Shown here in pieces: positions 25,637 to 34,201 of a stretch of DNA of 64,000 nucleotides (position 1 is its first letter; each line of letters opens with the position of its first letter). The DNA is from Roseateles toxinivorans (GTDB lineage: Bacteria; Pseudomonadota; Gammaproteobacteria; Burkholderiales; Burkholderiaceae_C). The notes under the pieces are model-generated. The model saw only the letters and a program-made list of their open reading frames with translations, searched no databases and was not told where the DNA came from. Where the stretch lies: NCBI RefSeq assembly GCF_004362525.1, contig NZ_SNXS01000006.1:1-64000 (forward strand). The letters run 5' to 3'. Position numbers and translations under genes: made by a program.

Positions 25637-27582
25637 CACGCCGCCCTCCGGGCTGGTGAAAAGACTTTCGTGTCGACGATCTTCAGATCGGCTGCCACCA
25701 TGCCGGTGCGACCGTCCTCGAACTTCACCTGCGTCTCTATGTACTGGCTGGTCTTGCCGCCGTATAGCGCATCGACCAGCACCTGGTAGCGCTCGTTGAT
25801 GAAGCCGCGCTTGACCTTGCGGGTGCGCGTCATCTCGCCGTCATCGGCATCCAGCTCCTTGTGCAGCACCAGGAAGCGGCTGATCTGGCTGCCGGCCAGC
25901 AGCTCGTCCTGCGCAAGATCGGCGTTGACCTTCTCTATGCACTCGCGAATCATCTCGTAGACCTCGGGCTTCTGCGCCAGATCGGTGTAGCCGGCATAGG
26001 GCAGGTTGCGCTTCTCGGCCCAGTTGCCCACCGCTTCCATGTCGATATTGATGAAGGCGCAGACCTTCTCGCGCTTGTCGCCGAAGGCCACCGCCTCCTT
26101 GATGAAGGGGAAGAACTTCAGCTTGTTCTCCACATACTTGGGCGCGAACATCGCGCCGTCGTTGGCGCCGCCCATGATGCGGCCCACATCCTTGGCGCGG
26201 TCTATGATCTTCAGATGGCCCGAGGCATCGATGAAGCCGGCGTCGCCGGTGTGATACCAGCCCTCGGCAGTCAGCACCTCGGCCGTGGCCTCGGGGTTCT
26301 TGTAGTACTCCTTCAGCAGGCCGGGCGACTTGACCAGAATCTCGCCGCTCGGGGCCAGCTTGACCTGCACGCCATCGATGGGCACGCCCACCGTGTCCGC
26401 GCGGGCCTCATGGTCAGGCTGCAGGCAGACGAACACGGCCGTCTCGGTCGAGCCATAGAGCTGCTTCAGATTGATGCCTATCGACCGGTAGAAGCTGAAC
26501 AGATCCGGGCCTATGGCCTCGCCGGCCGTGTAGGCCACGCGCACGCGGCTCAGGCCCAGCGAGTTGCGCAGTGGGCCATAGATGCACAGCTGGCCCAGCG
26601 CGTAGTGCAGTCTGTCAAGACCCGACACCGGCTTGCCATCCATCTTGGCCGGCCCGACGCGTCGGGCCAGGTTCATGAAGTGGTGGAATAGCCACTTCTT
26701 GACCGCACCGGCATCCTCCATGCGGATCATCACCGTGGTCAGCAGGCCCTCGAAGATCCGCGGCGGCGCGAAGTAGTAGGTCGGGCCGATTTCCTTCAGG
26801 TCTATGGTCACCGTGCTGGCCGACTCGGGGCAGTTCACGACGTAGCCGCAGGCGATCCACTGCGCATAGCTGAAGATGTTCTGACCGATCCAGGCCGGCG
26901 GCAGATAGGCCAGCACCTCTTCGTCGCTGGACAGCTTGTCAAAGCGTGCACCGGCCTGGGCGCGGTCGATCAGGCTGTTGTGCGTGTGCACCACCCCCTT
27001 CGGGTTGCCGGTGGTGCCCGAGGTGAAGAACATCGCGGCGACATCGGCGCCTTCGCCCTTCTGCACCTCGGCGTCGAAGAAGCCGGGCTGCTGGGCCATG
27101 CGCTCGCGGCCACTGGCGATCAGATCGTCCAGCGAACTCAGGCCCGGCTCGTTGTAGTGGCGCAGGCCGCGCGGGTCGTCGAACCAGATGCGCCCCAGCT
27201 GCGGGCAGTGCTCGCGCAGCTCCAGCATCTTGTCGACCTGCTCCTGGTCTTCGACCACGGCAAAGGCGATGTCGGCATTATTGATCGGGAAGCGGAATTC
27301 GGCCGCCACCGCGTCCTGGTACAGCGGCACCGGAATCGCACCAAGCGACTGTGCCGCCAGCATCACGGCCGACAGGCGGGGCCGGTTGTCGCCCACCACC
27401 ACGATGTGCTGGCCACGCTGGAGGCCGGCCTGGGCCAGGCCATGGGCCAGCGCGCGCACCAGATCGGCCAGCTGCGACCAGCTCAGGGCCTGCCAGATGC
27501 CGTATTCCTTTTCGCGCAGGGCCGGTGCGTCGGGACGCTGCGCCGCATGGGCCAGCAAGAGCCTTGGAAAGGTCGTTGACAC
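25636..27582 (-). CDS. Long-chain-type acyl-CoA synthetase (AMP-binding)
   Basis: 648 residues. The AMP-binding signature FFTSGTTGNPKGVVHTH is near residue 195, YGSTETAVF near 400 and the YHTGDAGFID motif near 480, with a long C-terminus including IINIDM-like and KTSQYIETQVKF parts. This fits FAA/long-chain acyl-CoA synthetases. The start is GTG at 27582 with AGGAG 9 bases upstream. As first gene of the Liv-type operon it could trap imported acids as CoA esters. The substrate is unknown. Confidence 0.88.
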   Translation of the reverse strand: MSTTFPRLLLAHAAQRPDAPALREKEYGIWQALSWSQLADLVRALAHGLAQAGLQRGQHIVVVGDNRPRLSAVMLAAQSLGAIPVPLYQDAVAAEFRFPINNADIAFAVVEDQEQVDKMLELREHCPQLGRIWFDDPRGLRHYNEPGLSSLDDLIASGRERMAQQPGFFDAEVQKGEGADVAAMFFTSGTTGNPKGVVHTHNSLIDRAQAGARFDKLSSDEEVLAYLPPAWIGQNIFSYAQWIACGYVVNCPESASTVTIDLKEIGPTYYFAPPRIFEGLLTTVMIRMEDAGAVKKWLFHHFMNLARRVGPAKMDGKPVSGLDRLHYALGQLCIYGPLRNSLGLSRVRVAYTAGEAIGPDLFSFYRSIGINLKQLYGSTETAVFVCLQPDHEARADTVGVPIDGVQVKLAPSGEILVKSPGLLKEYYKNPEATAEVLTAEGWYHTGDAGFIDASGHLKIIDRAKDVGRIMGGANDGAMFAPKYVENKLKFFPFIKEAVAFGDKREKVCAFINIDMEAVGNWAEKRNLPYAGYTDLAQKPEVYEMIRECIEKVNADLAQDELLAGSQISRFLVLHKELDADDGEMTRTRKVKRGFINERYQVLVDALYGGKTSQYIETQVKFEDGRTGMVAADLKIVDTKVFSPARRAA

Positions 27583-27664
27583 GCTTGTTGTCTCCTGTCT
27601 GTCCGTAGCGCAACCTCAAAAGAAGTCGCAACCCGGGTTTCTGAGGGCTATGCTAGACCTGACT

Positions 27665-27694
27665 TTGACGTCAAGATGTCGTTACGACGACAAT
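27665..27694 (+). promoter_or_regulatory. Palindrome and promoter-like element between the regulator and the operon
   Basis: TTGACGTCAA (27665-27674) is a perfect 10-bp palindrome. TTGACG also makes a -35 element with GACAAT (27689-27694) 18 bases downstream toward the Crp/Fnr gene. By symmetry it could be a -35 for the opposite direction, so it may be a shared control site of both divergent transcripts. This is inferred. Confidence 0.4.
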
Positions 27695-27769
27695 CCTAGG
27701 GGTATCACGGGGGCGTGCTTTCCCGGGGGTGGCGAGTAAGCCTCTTGTCAACTTTGAAGCGCCTGCCTG

Positions 27770-28504
27770 ATGGACTCCACCGTTCCGATGAATGCATCGG
27801 CCCACCCGCCGCTGCGCCTGCGCGCCCGCGCCGCCACCGGCGACGAACTGGCGCAGATTCCCTGGCTGCCCTTGCTGGAACGCACACAGCGCGAGGCGGT
27901 GATCGCTCAGCTGCAAGTGGCCGATGCCGAAGTCGGCGAGCGGGTCTGCCGATTCGGCCGGCCTGCGACCTTCTGGTTCGGCGTCGTCGATGGTCTGCTG
28001 AAGATGAGCAATGACGACTCGGGCGGCACGGCCATCACCTTCACCGGCGTACCGCCGGGCGGCTGGTTCGGCGAGGGCACCCTGCTCAAGCGCGAGGTCT
28101 ACCGCTACAACATCCAGGCGCTGCGGCGCAGCGTTGTGGCCGGCCTGCCGGTCGAGACCTTCCACTGGTTGCTGGAAAGCTCGATCCCGTTCAACCGCTT
28201 CGTGCTGAACCAGCTCAACGAGCGCCTGGGCCAGTTCATTGCCGCCCGCGAGATCGACCGCATGACCGACCCCGATCTGCGCGTGGCCCGCAACCTGGCC
28301 TCGCTGTTCCATCCGACGCTCTACCCCGGCGTCGGCAGCCTGCTGCGCATCACGCAGACCGAGCTGGGCTATCTGGTCGGCCTGTCACGCCAGCGCGTCA
28401 ACCAGGCGCTGAAGACGCTGCAGGACCAGGGGCTGATTCGAATCGAGTACGGGGGCTTGCGGGTGCTGGATCTGGGAGGCTTGCGGCTGTTCCACACCGG
28501 TTGA
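27770..28504 (+). CDS. Crp/Fnr-family transcriptional regulator
   Basis: 244 residues. A cyclic-nucleotide-binding-type beta-roll covers about residues 20-140 (VGERVCRFGRPATFWFGVVDG, PPGGWFGEGTLL). A dimerisation helix follows, then a winged HTH with TQTELGYLVGLSRQRVNQALKTL as recognition region. The arginine pocket needed for cAMP is not obvious. It is divergent from the acyl-CoA synthetase-liv operon, sharing 187 bp, so it is the likely regulator of that operon. Confidence 0.88.
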   Translation: MDSTVPMNASAHPPLRLRARAATGDELAQIPWLPLLERTQREAVIAQLQVADAEVGERVCRFGRPATFWFGVVDGLLKMSNDDSGGTAITFTGVPPGGWFGEGTLLKREVYRYNIQALRRSVVAGLPVETFHWLLESSIPFNRFVLNQLNERLGQFIAAREIDRMTDPDLRVARNLASLFHPTLYPGVGSLLRITQTELGYLVGLSRQRVNQALKTLQDQGLIRIEYGGLRVLDLGGLRLFHTG

Positions 28505-28514
28505 TCCGGCAGGC

Positions 28515-29414
28515 TCAGGCGTTGGAAATGCCCGCGGCCACATGCCCCGAGGGCACGTGGGCCGAGGCGCTCTCGATGTGCCCGGTCTGGTCATCAAAGA
28601 AGAAGTCCGGCTCGAACTCCCGCAGGAATTCGCCCTTGGCGAGGCCGCCCAGGAACATCGCCTCATCGACGTCGATGCTCCAGTTCATCAGGGTGCGGAT
28701 CGCCCGCTCGTGAGCCGGGGCGCTGCGTGCCGTGACCAGGGCTGTGCGCACCTGCATACCCTGTGCCGGGGCCTGCTGCAAGCGATGCAGCGCCTCGAGC
28801 AACGGTTTGAAGGGCCCTGCCGGCAAAGGTGTGCCCGCCCGCAGTGTTTCATGCGCCTGGAACGCGTCCAGCCCATCGCTTTGATAGATGCGCTCGGCCT
28901 CATCGGAGAACAGCACCGCGTCGCCGTCAAAGGCAATGCGTACCTCAAGCGGATGCGCGTCCGAGGCATGGGCCGAATGCGGATAGACCCGCGCCGCCGG
29001 CACGCCGGCCATCAAGGCCTGACGCACATCGGCCTCGTTGACCGACAGGAACAGATTCGCCTTCAGCGGCGTCAGATAGCGCCAGGGTGGTGCGCCGCGC
29101 GTGAACACGCCCCGCTGCACCGCCAGCCCATAGTGACGTGCCGACCGGAACACGCGCATGCCCGAGACCGGGTCATTGCGTGACAGCACCACCACCTCGA
29201 CCCGCTGTGCCTGGTCCGGTCCGTTGAAGGCCAGCAGCTTGTTGACCAGCGAAAACGCCACCCCCGGTCTGGCGGGCTGATCGAGCCGCGCCAGCTGCAG
29301 CTGCATATAGGCGCGGTCATCCTCGGCCTCGAAGAGCTGGTTCTCTTCCTCGAAGTCGAACAGTGCACGGGAGGAGATCGCGACGACCAGTTGGCCGGCA
29401 AGGGTGGCGGGCAT
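28515..29414 (-). CDS. Cytosolic 5'-nucleotidase, NT5C1-like
   Basis: 299 residues. It matches the 5'-nucleotidase I family: LVVAISSRALFDFEEEN at the N-terminus, FNGPDQAQRVEVVVLSRN, and the IAFDGDAVLFSDEAERIY segment with the DxD nucleophile region; a final FFFDDQ supplies metal ligands. It should dephosphorylate nucleoside monophosphates in the cytosol. The start at 29414 was chosen because the upstream residues are not family-like. It is convergent with the Crp/Fnr gene, 10 bp apart. Confidence 0.82.
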   Translation of the reverse strand: MPATLAGQLVVAISSRALFDFEEENQLFEAEDDRAYMQLQLARLDQPARPGVAFSLVNKLLAFNGPDQAQRVEVVVLSRNDPVSGMRVFRSARHYGLAVQRGVFTRGAPPWRYLTPLKANLFLSVNEADVRQALMAGVPAARVYPHSAHASDAHPLEVRIAFDGDAVLFSDEAERIYQSDGLDAFQAHETLRAGTPLPAGPFKPLLEALHRLQQAPAQGMQVRTALVTARSAPAHERAIRTLMNWSIDVDEAMFLGGLAKGEFLREFEPDFFFDDQTGHIESASAHVPSGHVAAGISNA

Positions 29415-29554
29415 CGGGGGATGATAGCGGGCGGGCGCCTTGTCCAGACCCGAAGCGGCGCCGCACCGGCAAGATGGCACCTCGACTCGTCAATAACCCG
29501 ATGCCTGATCGTCGGTAATCCATGGCATTCTGGGGGCTAACGAAAAACAGGGCC

Positions 29555-30319
29555 ATGCGCTACATCATCACTCTCATGCTTCTGTGTCTATCGCTCGGAG
29601 CTTGCGACCAGGACGCCGTGTTCAACAGGTTCATCCCTCAACCGGAGGCGGAAGAAGGCAAAGCAATCATCGCGCTGGTGGCGGCGCGTGACTTTTCCGC
29701 TGTTGAACAACGTGTGGAGCCCTTGCTGCGAGAACCGGCACTACGGTCGAAATTGCAGGACATTGCGAATCAATTTCCTGACGGTCAACCCAGGAGCATT
29801 TCGACCATCGGAGCGCACGTTCTCAAGTCCGCAACTGACGAGACCTACAACCTCACTTATGAGTACGAATTCCCGTCCGCTTGGGTCGTCGCGAATGTCG
29901 TGTTGCAGAGGAAAGCAGGCGAATTGCTGGTTGCCGGGCTCCAGGCCCAATCGCTCAGTCAATCACAAAGGGCGATGAATGCCTTTACTTTCAACGCCAA
30001 AGGTCCCATTCACTACATTTTCTTGATTCTGGCTTGTGCGGTTCCGGCACTCATCGTGGTTGCACTGGTCATTTGCATTCGGACACCGATCCCACGAAGA
30101 AAGTGGCTCTGGTGTCTTTTTATCGCGCTGGGCTTCATGCAGTTCACCCTGAATTGGACAACCGGACAATGGGGCGTTCAGCCGCTCAGTTTCATGCTGC
30201 TGGGCGCCGGCTTCAGCCAAGGGAGTCCGTACGGACCGCATATGCTGATGTTCTCTTTGCCTATTGGAGCAATCGTGTTTCTTCTTGGTCGAAGGTCGTT
30301 CCGTGCCAATGCCGCATAG
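29555..30319 (+). CDS. Putative lipoprotein with C-terminal membrane helices
   Basis: 254 residues. The N-terminus is a lipoprotein signal with LSLGAC (Cys near residue 17). A soluble domain follows (EGKAIIALVAARDFSAVEQRV to LLVAGLQAQSL), then three to four membrane helices from about residue 155 (HYIFLILACAVPALIVV, LWCLFIALGFM, LMFSLPIGAIVFLL). I do not recognise a family. Base composition here is visibly poorer in G+C than in the neighbours, which hints at acquisition. ATG at 29555; an earlier ATG at 29522 lacks a signal. Confidence 0.68.
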   Translation: MRYIITLMLLCLSLGACDQDAVFNRFIPQPEAEEGKAIIALVAARDFSAVEQRVEPLLREPALRSKLQDIANQFPDGQPRSISTIGAHVLKSATDETYNLTYEYEFPSAWVVANVVLQRKAGELLVAGLQAQSLSQSQRAMNAFTFNAKGPIHYIFLILACAVPALIVVALVICIRTPIPRRKWLWCLFIALGFMQFTLNWTTGQWGVQPLSFMLLGAGFSQGSPYGPHMLMFSLPIGAIVFLLGRRSFRANAA

Positions 30320-30612
30320 CGCGGGTGTTGGCCTGACTCGTCCTGGCTGGCCACACCAGACACCAGTTCGACTCCGGGCCTTTCGTGTCCATCCACCTCT
30401 GGCCGCTCAGCTTCGATGTTCGGCCGAACGAATCAGCGGGGTCTTCTCATGTATCAGGGTTCTTGTTCGTACACGGCATGAGATGCTCGCCGCTATCGGG
30501 TGGGCCGATGTCAGAGAATGCGGCCCGACCGGCGCCCACGCCGAGCTACAACATGCGCCCGTCCCCGATCGCCTGCGTCGGGCGGGTCATGTCATCACCT
30601 AAGGAGACGGAA

Positions 30613-31269
30613 GTGTTCAAGAATGCGGCCTTGCTTTCCGCCGCGGCGCTGGTGTGCGCAGCGCCCTGCATCGCCAGCGACAGCGATGAGCCTTACTCCG
30701 TTTCAGTTTGGGCCCGCTTGCTGTTCGGACCCGACGGCAAGCCAGCCGAGTATGCGATCCTCGATGAGGACAAGTACCCCGCGAAGTTTGTGGAGAATGT
30801 AAAGGTCCGACTGGCACGGGCCGTCATTCCGCCCCCACACATCGACGGCATACCCACCACCCTCAGAACTGGCGTGGAGCTTCGTTTCACCGTGACGCGC
30901 ACGGCGCAGGGCGGCAGTGTTCGAGTTGATGGAATCGCGATGGGCCCATTGCCTGTCAAGCAGTACTTCGCCAGCTACCCCAGGGACGTGGCCCGGTCCG
31001 GTGGCTGGCAAGGAGACGTCACCGGAGTCTGCACGGTGGGTGTCGACGGGCGCTGCCGGTCAATCGAGGTTGCCGCACTACCCGGCATACCTGAAAGCGT
31101 CCGCAAGTTCATGCGGGCAAGCCTTGAGGGCTGGGAGTTCGAGCCACAGCTGCTTGATGGCCAGCCCGTTGAGGGGCAATACACACTAAAGATGCGCCTG
31201 AACACCCTGGACGACGCTCCGGAGTACTTCCGGGAGGACAAGTTTCTTCGAGTACTTCGCAGTCGATAG
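30613..31269 (+). CDS. Exported protein with a TonB-C-like domain
   Basis: 218 residues from a GTG at 30613 with AAGGAG (30601-30606) 6 bases upstream. A signal peptide ends at CIASDSDEP. The C-terminal half (GVCTVGVDGRCRSIEVAALPGIPESVRKF, then WEFEPQLLDG) has the pattern of a TonB C-terminal domain used as a periplasmic module, but the usual N-terminal membrane anchor and Pro-rich spacer are missing. It is not part of an ExbBD set. The function is unknown. Confidence 0.65.
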   Translation: MFKNAALLSAAALVCAAPCIASDSDEPYSVSVWARLLFGPDGKPAEYAILDEDKYPAKFVENVKVRLARAVIPPPHIDGIPTTLRTGVELRFTVTRTAQGGSVRVDGIAMGPLPVKQYFASYPRDVARSGGWQGDVTGVCTVGVDGRCRSIEVAALPGIPESVRKFMRASLEGWEFEPQLLDGQPVEGQYTLKMRLNTLDDAPEYFREDKFLRVLRSR

Positions 31270-31304
31270 CGAAGGCGCCCATCACCGCTCCACCAGGCTC
31301 GCCC

Positions 31305-31760
31305 ATGACACCGTTTCTGAACCCCGGCGTCGAAGCCAAGTTCGCAGCCTATCCCCGGGCGGCCCAGAAGCGCTTGCTCGAGCTCCGGGAGTTGGTATTC
31401 GCGGTGGCAGAACGAACGCCTGGCGTGGGTGAACTTGAAGAGACGCTGAAGTGGGGTGAACCGGCCTACCACACCAGAAACGGTGCAGGTAGCACGGTCC
31501 GCATGGATTGGAAGCCCAGGCACCCGGATCAGTACGCGCTGTATTTCAACTGCCAGACCACGCTCGTCGAGACGTTCAGGACGATGTTTCCCAATGACTT
31601 TGTCTTTGAGGGCCGTCGAGCGCTGGTTCTGCCGGTCAACGGGGCCGCACCTCAGGACGCCCTGGCCCTGTGCATCGAGGCTTCGCTCACTTATCACGCT
31701 CGTAAACGGGCCGCCAAACACCGTGGTCAGCTCACAGTCGGCCCCTCAGGCCGCCCGTGA
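31305..31760 (+). CDS. DUF1801 domain protein
   Basis: 151 residues. The family pattern is clear: YPRAAQKRLLELRELVF, then ELEETLKWGEPAYHT, and YALYFNCQTTLVETFR. DUF1801 proteins have an iron-chaperone/frataxin-like fold suggested by structure, with no established role. It begins 35 bp after the TonB-C-like gene and its stop overlaps a possible GTG start of the next gene by 4 bp. Confidence 0.8.
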   Translation: MTPFLNPGVEAKFAAYPRAAQKRLLELRELVFAVAERTPGVGELEETLKWGEPAYHTRNGAGSTVRMDWKPRHPDQYALYFNCQTTLVETFRTMFPNDFVFEGRRALVLPVNGAAPQDALALCIEASLTYHARKRAAKHRGQLTVGPSGRP

Positions 31761-32167
31761 CAAGCCCTGACACAGGATTCGAAGCGATGTTGGAATTTGC
31801 CGCTCTGCTTTTCGCGCTGATCGTCGTTGGCGTCAGCGCGTTTCAGGTGGCGCTTGCGATGGGCGCGCCCTGGGGCGAGTTCACGCTCGGTGGGCGGTGG
31901 AGGGGGCGCCTTCCGATGAAGGTCCGCGTTATTCCACTGGTTTCGCTACTGCTACTGCTTTGCTTTGGCGCGGTGATACTTGCCCGGGCAGGTTTTTTGG
32001 CTCCCTTTGTCCACCAACGCGCCCATTCGCTCGCCTGGGTTGTGGTGGGCTACTGTGCGCTTGGCACCATTGTCAATGCCATTACCCCGAGCAGGCGCGA
32101 GCGCAATCTCTGGCTTCCGGTGCTGTTTTGCATGTTGATCCTGAGCCTCGTTGTCGCAACATCCTGA
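31757..32167 (+). CDS. Small membrane protein with four helices
   Basis: 136 residues from a GTG at 31757 that overlaps the previous stop (GTGA), or 126 residues from ATG at 31787. Four hydrophobic segments (LEFAALLFALIVVGVSAF, IPLVSLLLLLCFGAVIL, LAWVVVGYCALGTIVNAI, WLPVLFCMLILSLVVA) cover most of it. A charged loop GGRWRGRLPMKVR lies after the first. No family was recognised with certainty. Confidence 0.6.
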   Translation: MTSPDTGFEAMLEFAALLFALIVVGVSAFQVALAMGAPWGEFTLGGRWRGRLPMKVRVIPLVSLLLLLCFGAVILARAGFLAPFVHQRAHSLAWVVVGYCALGTIVNAITPSRRERNLWLPVLFCMLILSLVVATS

Positions 32168-32226
32168 ATCGATGCAAGCTGGTGTTGTGGTAGCGTGGAT
32201 GCACTTTTGAAGTGGGGCTGTTGGCG

Positions 32227-32955
32227 ATGAAAAGGCTGGCATTTTCGCTGCTCGTGATGAGCGCGCCGGTATGGGCTGCCGACGTCAGTATGGCGTTTGG
32301 CGAGAAGATCCCGCCCTTCAGCTTTCCAGAGACGAGTTCCGGCATCGAGATCGAGATCATTGGCGAGGCCCTGGCCGTCAAGGGCCATGTGCTCAAGCCG
32401 CGTTACTTCCCGTTTGCGCGGGTGCCGCTGGCTTTCAAGGATGGCGTGGTGGATGCCGCCATGACCGACCTCGGGCAGGACCTGAGGGCTGCCGGCGCCC
32501 ATTACGGCGATCCGGCCGTGCTCTATGACAATGTCTTTTTCACCCTGCGCAGTCGCGGTCTGCAGCTCAGAAAGCCAGCAGATCTGAATGGCCTGACCTT
32601 GGTGTCGTTCCAGGGGGCGGCCAACCGCTACCCGGAATGGCTGGGGCCGATGAAGAAGGCCGGGAACTATGTGGAGGTCAATGACCAGGCTGTTCAGGTC
32701 AAGATGCTGATGCTGGGGCGCATCGATGTCGTGCTCAGCGATCGCAGCATCTTCCGCTACTTCTCGCTCCAGCTCCAACGCAGCGGCGTCGCGCTTGAGG
32801 CCGTCGATGAACAGCCGTTCACGGCGGTGAATCCGCAGGACTACCGCCCGGTGTTCCGCAGCAAACAGGTGCGCGACGACTTCAATCAGGGCCTGTTGCA
32901 GATCCGCAAGAACGGCCGCTACAAGGCCATCTACGACAAGTACCTGCGGGAGTAG
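32227..32955 (+). CDS. Periplasmic solute-binding protein, SBP_bac_3-like
   Basis: 242 residues. The signal peptide ends at APVWAADV. The mature part starts SMAFGEKIPPFSF and has a two-lobe pattern typical of amino-acid-binding or ligand-sensing periplasmic proteins: IEIEIIGEALAVKGH, VVDAAMTDLGQDLRA, and a C-terminal LLQIRKNGRYKAIYDKYL helix. No permease is adjacent, so it may be a stand-alone sensor or orphan binding protein. It is convergent with gspF. Confidence 0.75.
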   Translation: MKRLAFSLLVMSAPVWAADVSMAFGEKIPPFSFPETSSGIEIEIIGEALAVKGHVLKPRYFPFARVPLAFKDGVVDAAMTDLGQDLRAAGAHYGDPAVLYDNVFFTLRSRGLQLRKPADLNGLTLVSFQGAANRYPEWLGPMKKAGNYVEVNDQAVQVKMLMLGRIDVVLSDRSIFRYFSLQLQRSGVALEAVDEQPFTAVNPQDYRPVFRSKQVRDDFNQGLLQIRKNGRYKAIYDKYLRE

Positions 32956-32970
32956 CCCGGCTGACCAGAC

Positions 32971-34185
32971 CTACTTGACCCAGGTGTTGAGCTGGATGAT
33001 GGGCAGCAGCACCGCCAGCACGATCAGCAGCACCACCCCGCCCATCGCCACGATCAGGATGGGCTCGAGCAAGGTGGCTGCCGCCATCGCGCGGCGCTGC
33101 ACCTCGGTGCTGAGCTGTTTGGCGGCGCGCTCCAGCATCTGCGGCAGCTTGCCGGTCTGTTCGCCCAGGCGGGCGAACATGGCCAGGATGCCGGGGAAGC
33201 GCTTCTTGCCGGCCAGGGCCGAGCCCAGCGGAGCGCCTTCGCGGACCTGGGACAGGGCCTCCAGCGCGTCTGCACGCATCGCGCGGTTGGACAGCGTCTC
33301 GGCCGCGGCCTGCAGTGACTTGAGTATGGGCACGCCGGCGCCGGCCAGCATGGCCAGCGTGCCGGCAAAGCGCGAGGCGTTGTAGCCGCGGGCGAGCTTG
33401 CCGACCAGGGGCAGGGTCAGGGTGGCGGCGTCGAAGCGTTCGCGGAAGGCGTCGTTGCGCAGCATCCAGCTCAGCAGGCCGGTGCCAGCGATCAGCATCG
33501 CCACCACCAGCCAGCCCCATTGCCGCACAAAGGCGCTCAGGCCCAGCATCGCGATGGTCAGGGTCGGCAGCGTGCGCTTGCTGCTGGTGAAGACGGTGGC
33601 CACCTGGGGCACTACATAGGTGACCAGGAAGACAACGATGATGACGGCGATCAGCGACACGATGGCCGGGTAGGCCATCGCACCGATCAGCTTGGCGCGC
33701 AGGTTCTGGCGCTCTTCCAGGTCATCGGCCAGGCGCTCAAGGACCACGCCCAGGGCACCGCTCTGCTCGCCGGCGGCGACCACGGCGCGATAGACATCGT
33801 CGAACTCGCGCGGCGCGGTGGCGAGGGCGGCGGCAAAGCTGGCCCCGCCGTTGACCTCGCTCTTCAGCTGGGCGACCAGTTCGCGCTGCCTGGCGTCCTC
33901 GCTCTCGTCGGCCAGGGCCGTCAGTGCGCGTTCGATTGGCAGGCCGGCGCTGACCAGGCCGGCCAGCTGGCGTGTCCAGACGGCCAGCAGCGTGGAGTTG
34001 AAGGTGCGGCGCGCGAACAGCGAGGAGCGCGCGGCCATGCTGGCCTGCTGCACCGCCGCCACCGACAGCGGCACCAGGCCTTGGCCACGCAGCTGCGAGC
34101 GCGCGGCTCGCGGGTTGTCGGCCTCGACCAGACCGCTCGTCGTGCGGCCGGCGCTGTTCAGCGCTTCGTATTTGTAGGCAGGCAT
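32971..34185 (-). CDS. gspF: Type II secretion inner-membrane protein GspF
   Basis: 404 residues with three membrane segments (about 170-190, 215-240 and 375-400) and two T2SSF cytoplasmic domains (RQLAGLVSAGLPIERAL; SRFAGTLAMLAGAGVPILKSL). It forms the platform with GspL and GspE. Last gene of the minus-strand gsp operon, 16 bp after gspE. Confidence 0.95.
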   Translation of the reverse strand: MPAYKYEALNSAGRTTSGLVEADNPRAARSQLRGQGLVPLSVAAVQQASMAARSSLFARRTFNSTLLAVWTRQLAGLVSAGLPIERALTALADESEDARQRELVAQLKSEVNGGASFAAALATAPREFDDVYRAVVAAGEQSGALGVVLERLADDLEERQNLRAKLIGAMAYPAIVSLIAVIIVVFLVTYVVPQVATVFTSSKRTLPTLTIAMLGLSAFVRQWGWLVVAMLIAGTGLLSWMLRNDAFRERFDAATLTLPLVGKLARGYNASRFAGTLAMLAGAGVPILKSLQAAAETLSNRAMRADALEALSQVREGAPLGSALAGKKRFPGILAMFARLGEQTGKLPQMLERAAKQLSTEVQRRAMAAATLLEPILIVAMGGVVLLIVLAVLLPIIQLNTWVK

Positions 34186-34201
34186 GGCCGTCTGTTCTGA
34201 C

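Noticed and set aside
29450-32226. Integron cassette array
   Set aside because: Short same-strand genes in lower-GC DNA raised the idea, but no paired RYYYAAC/GTTRRRY attC cores or integrase could be recognised.
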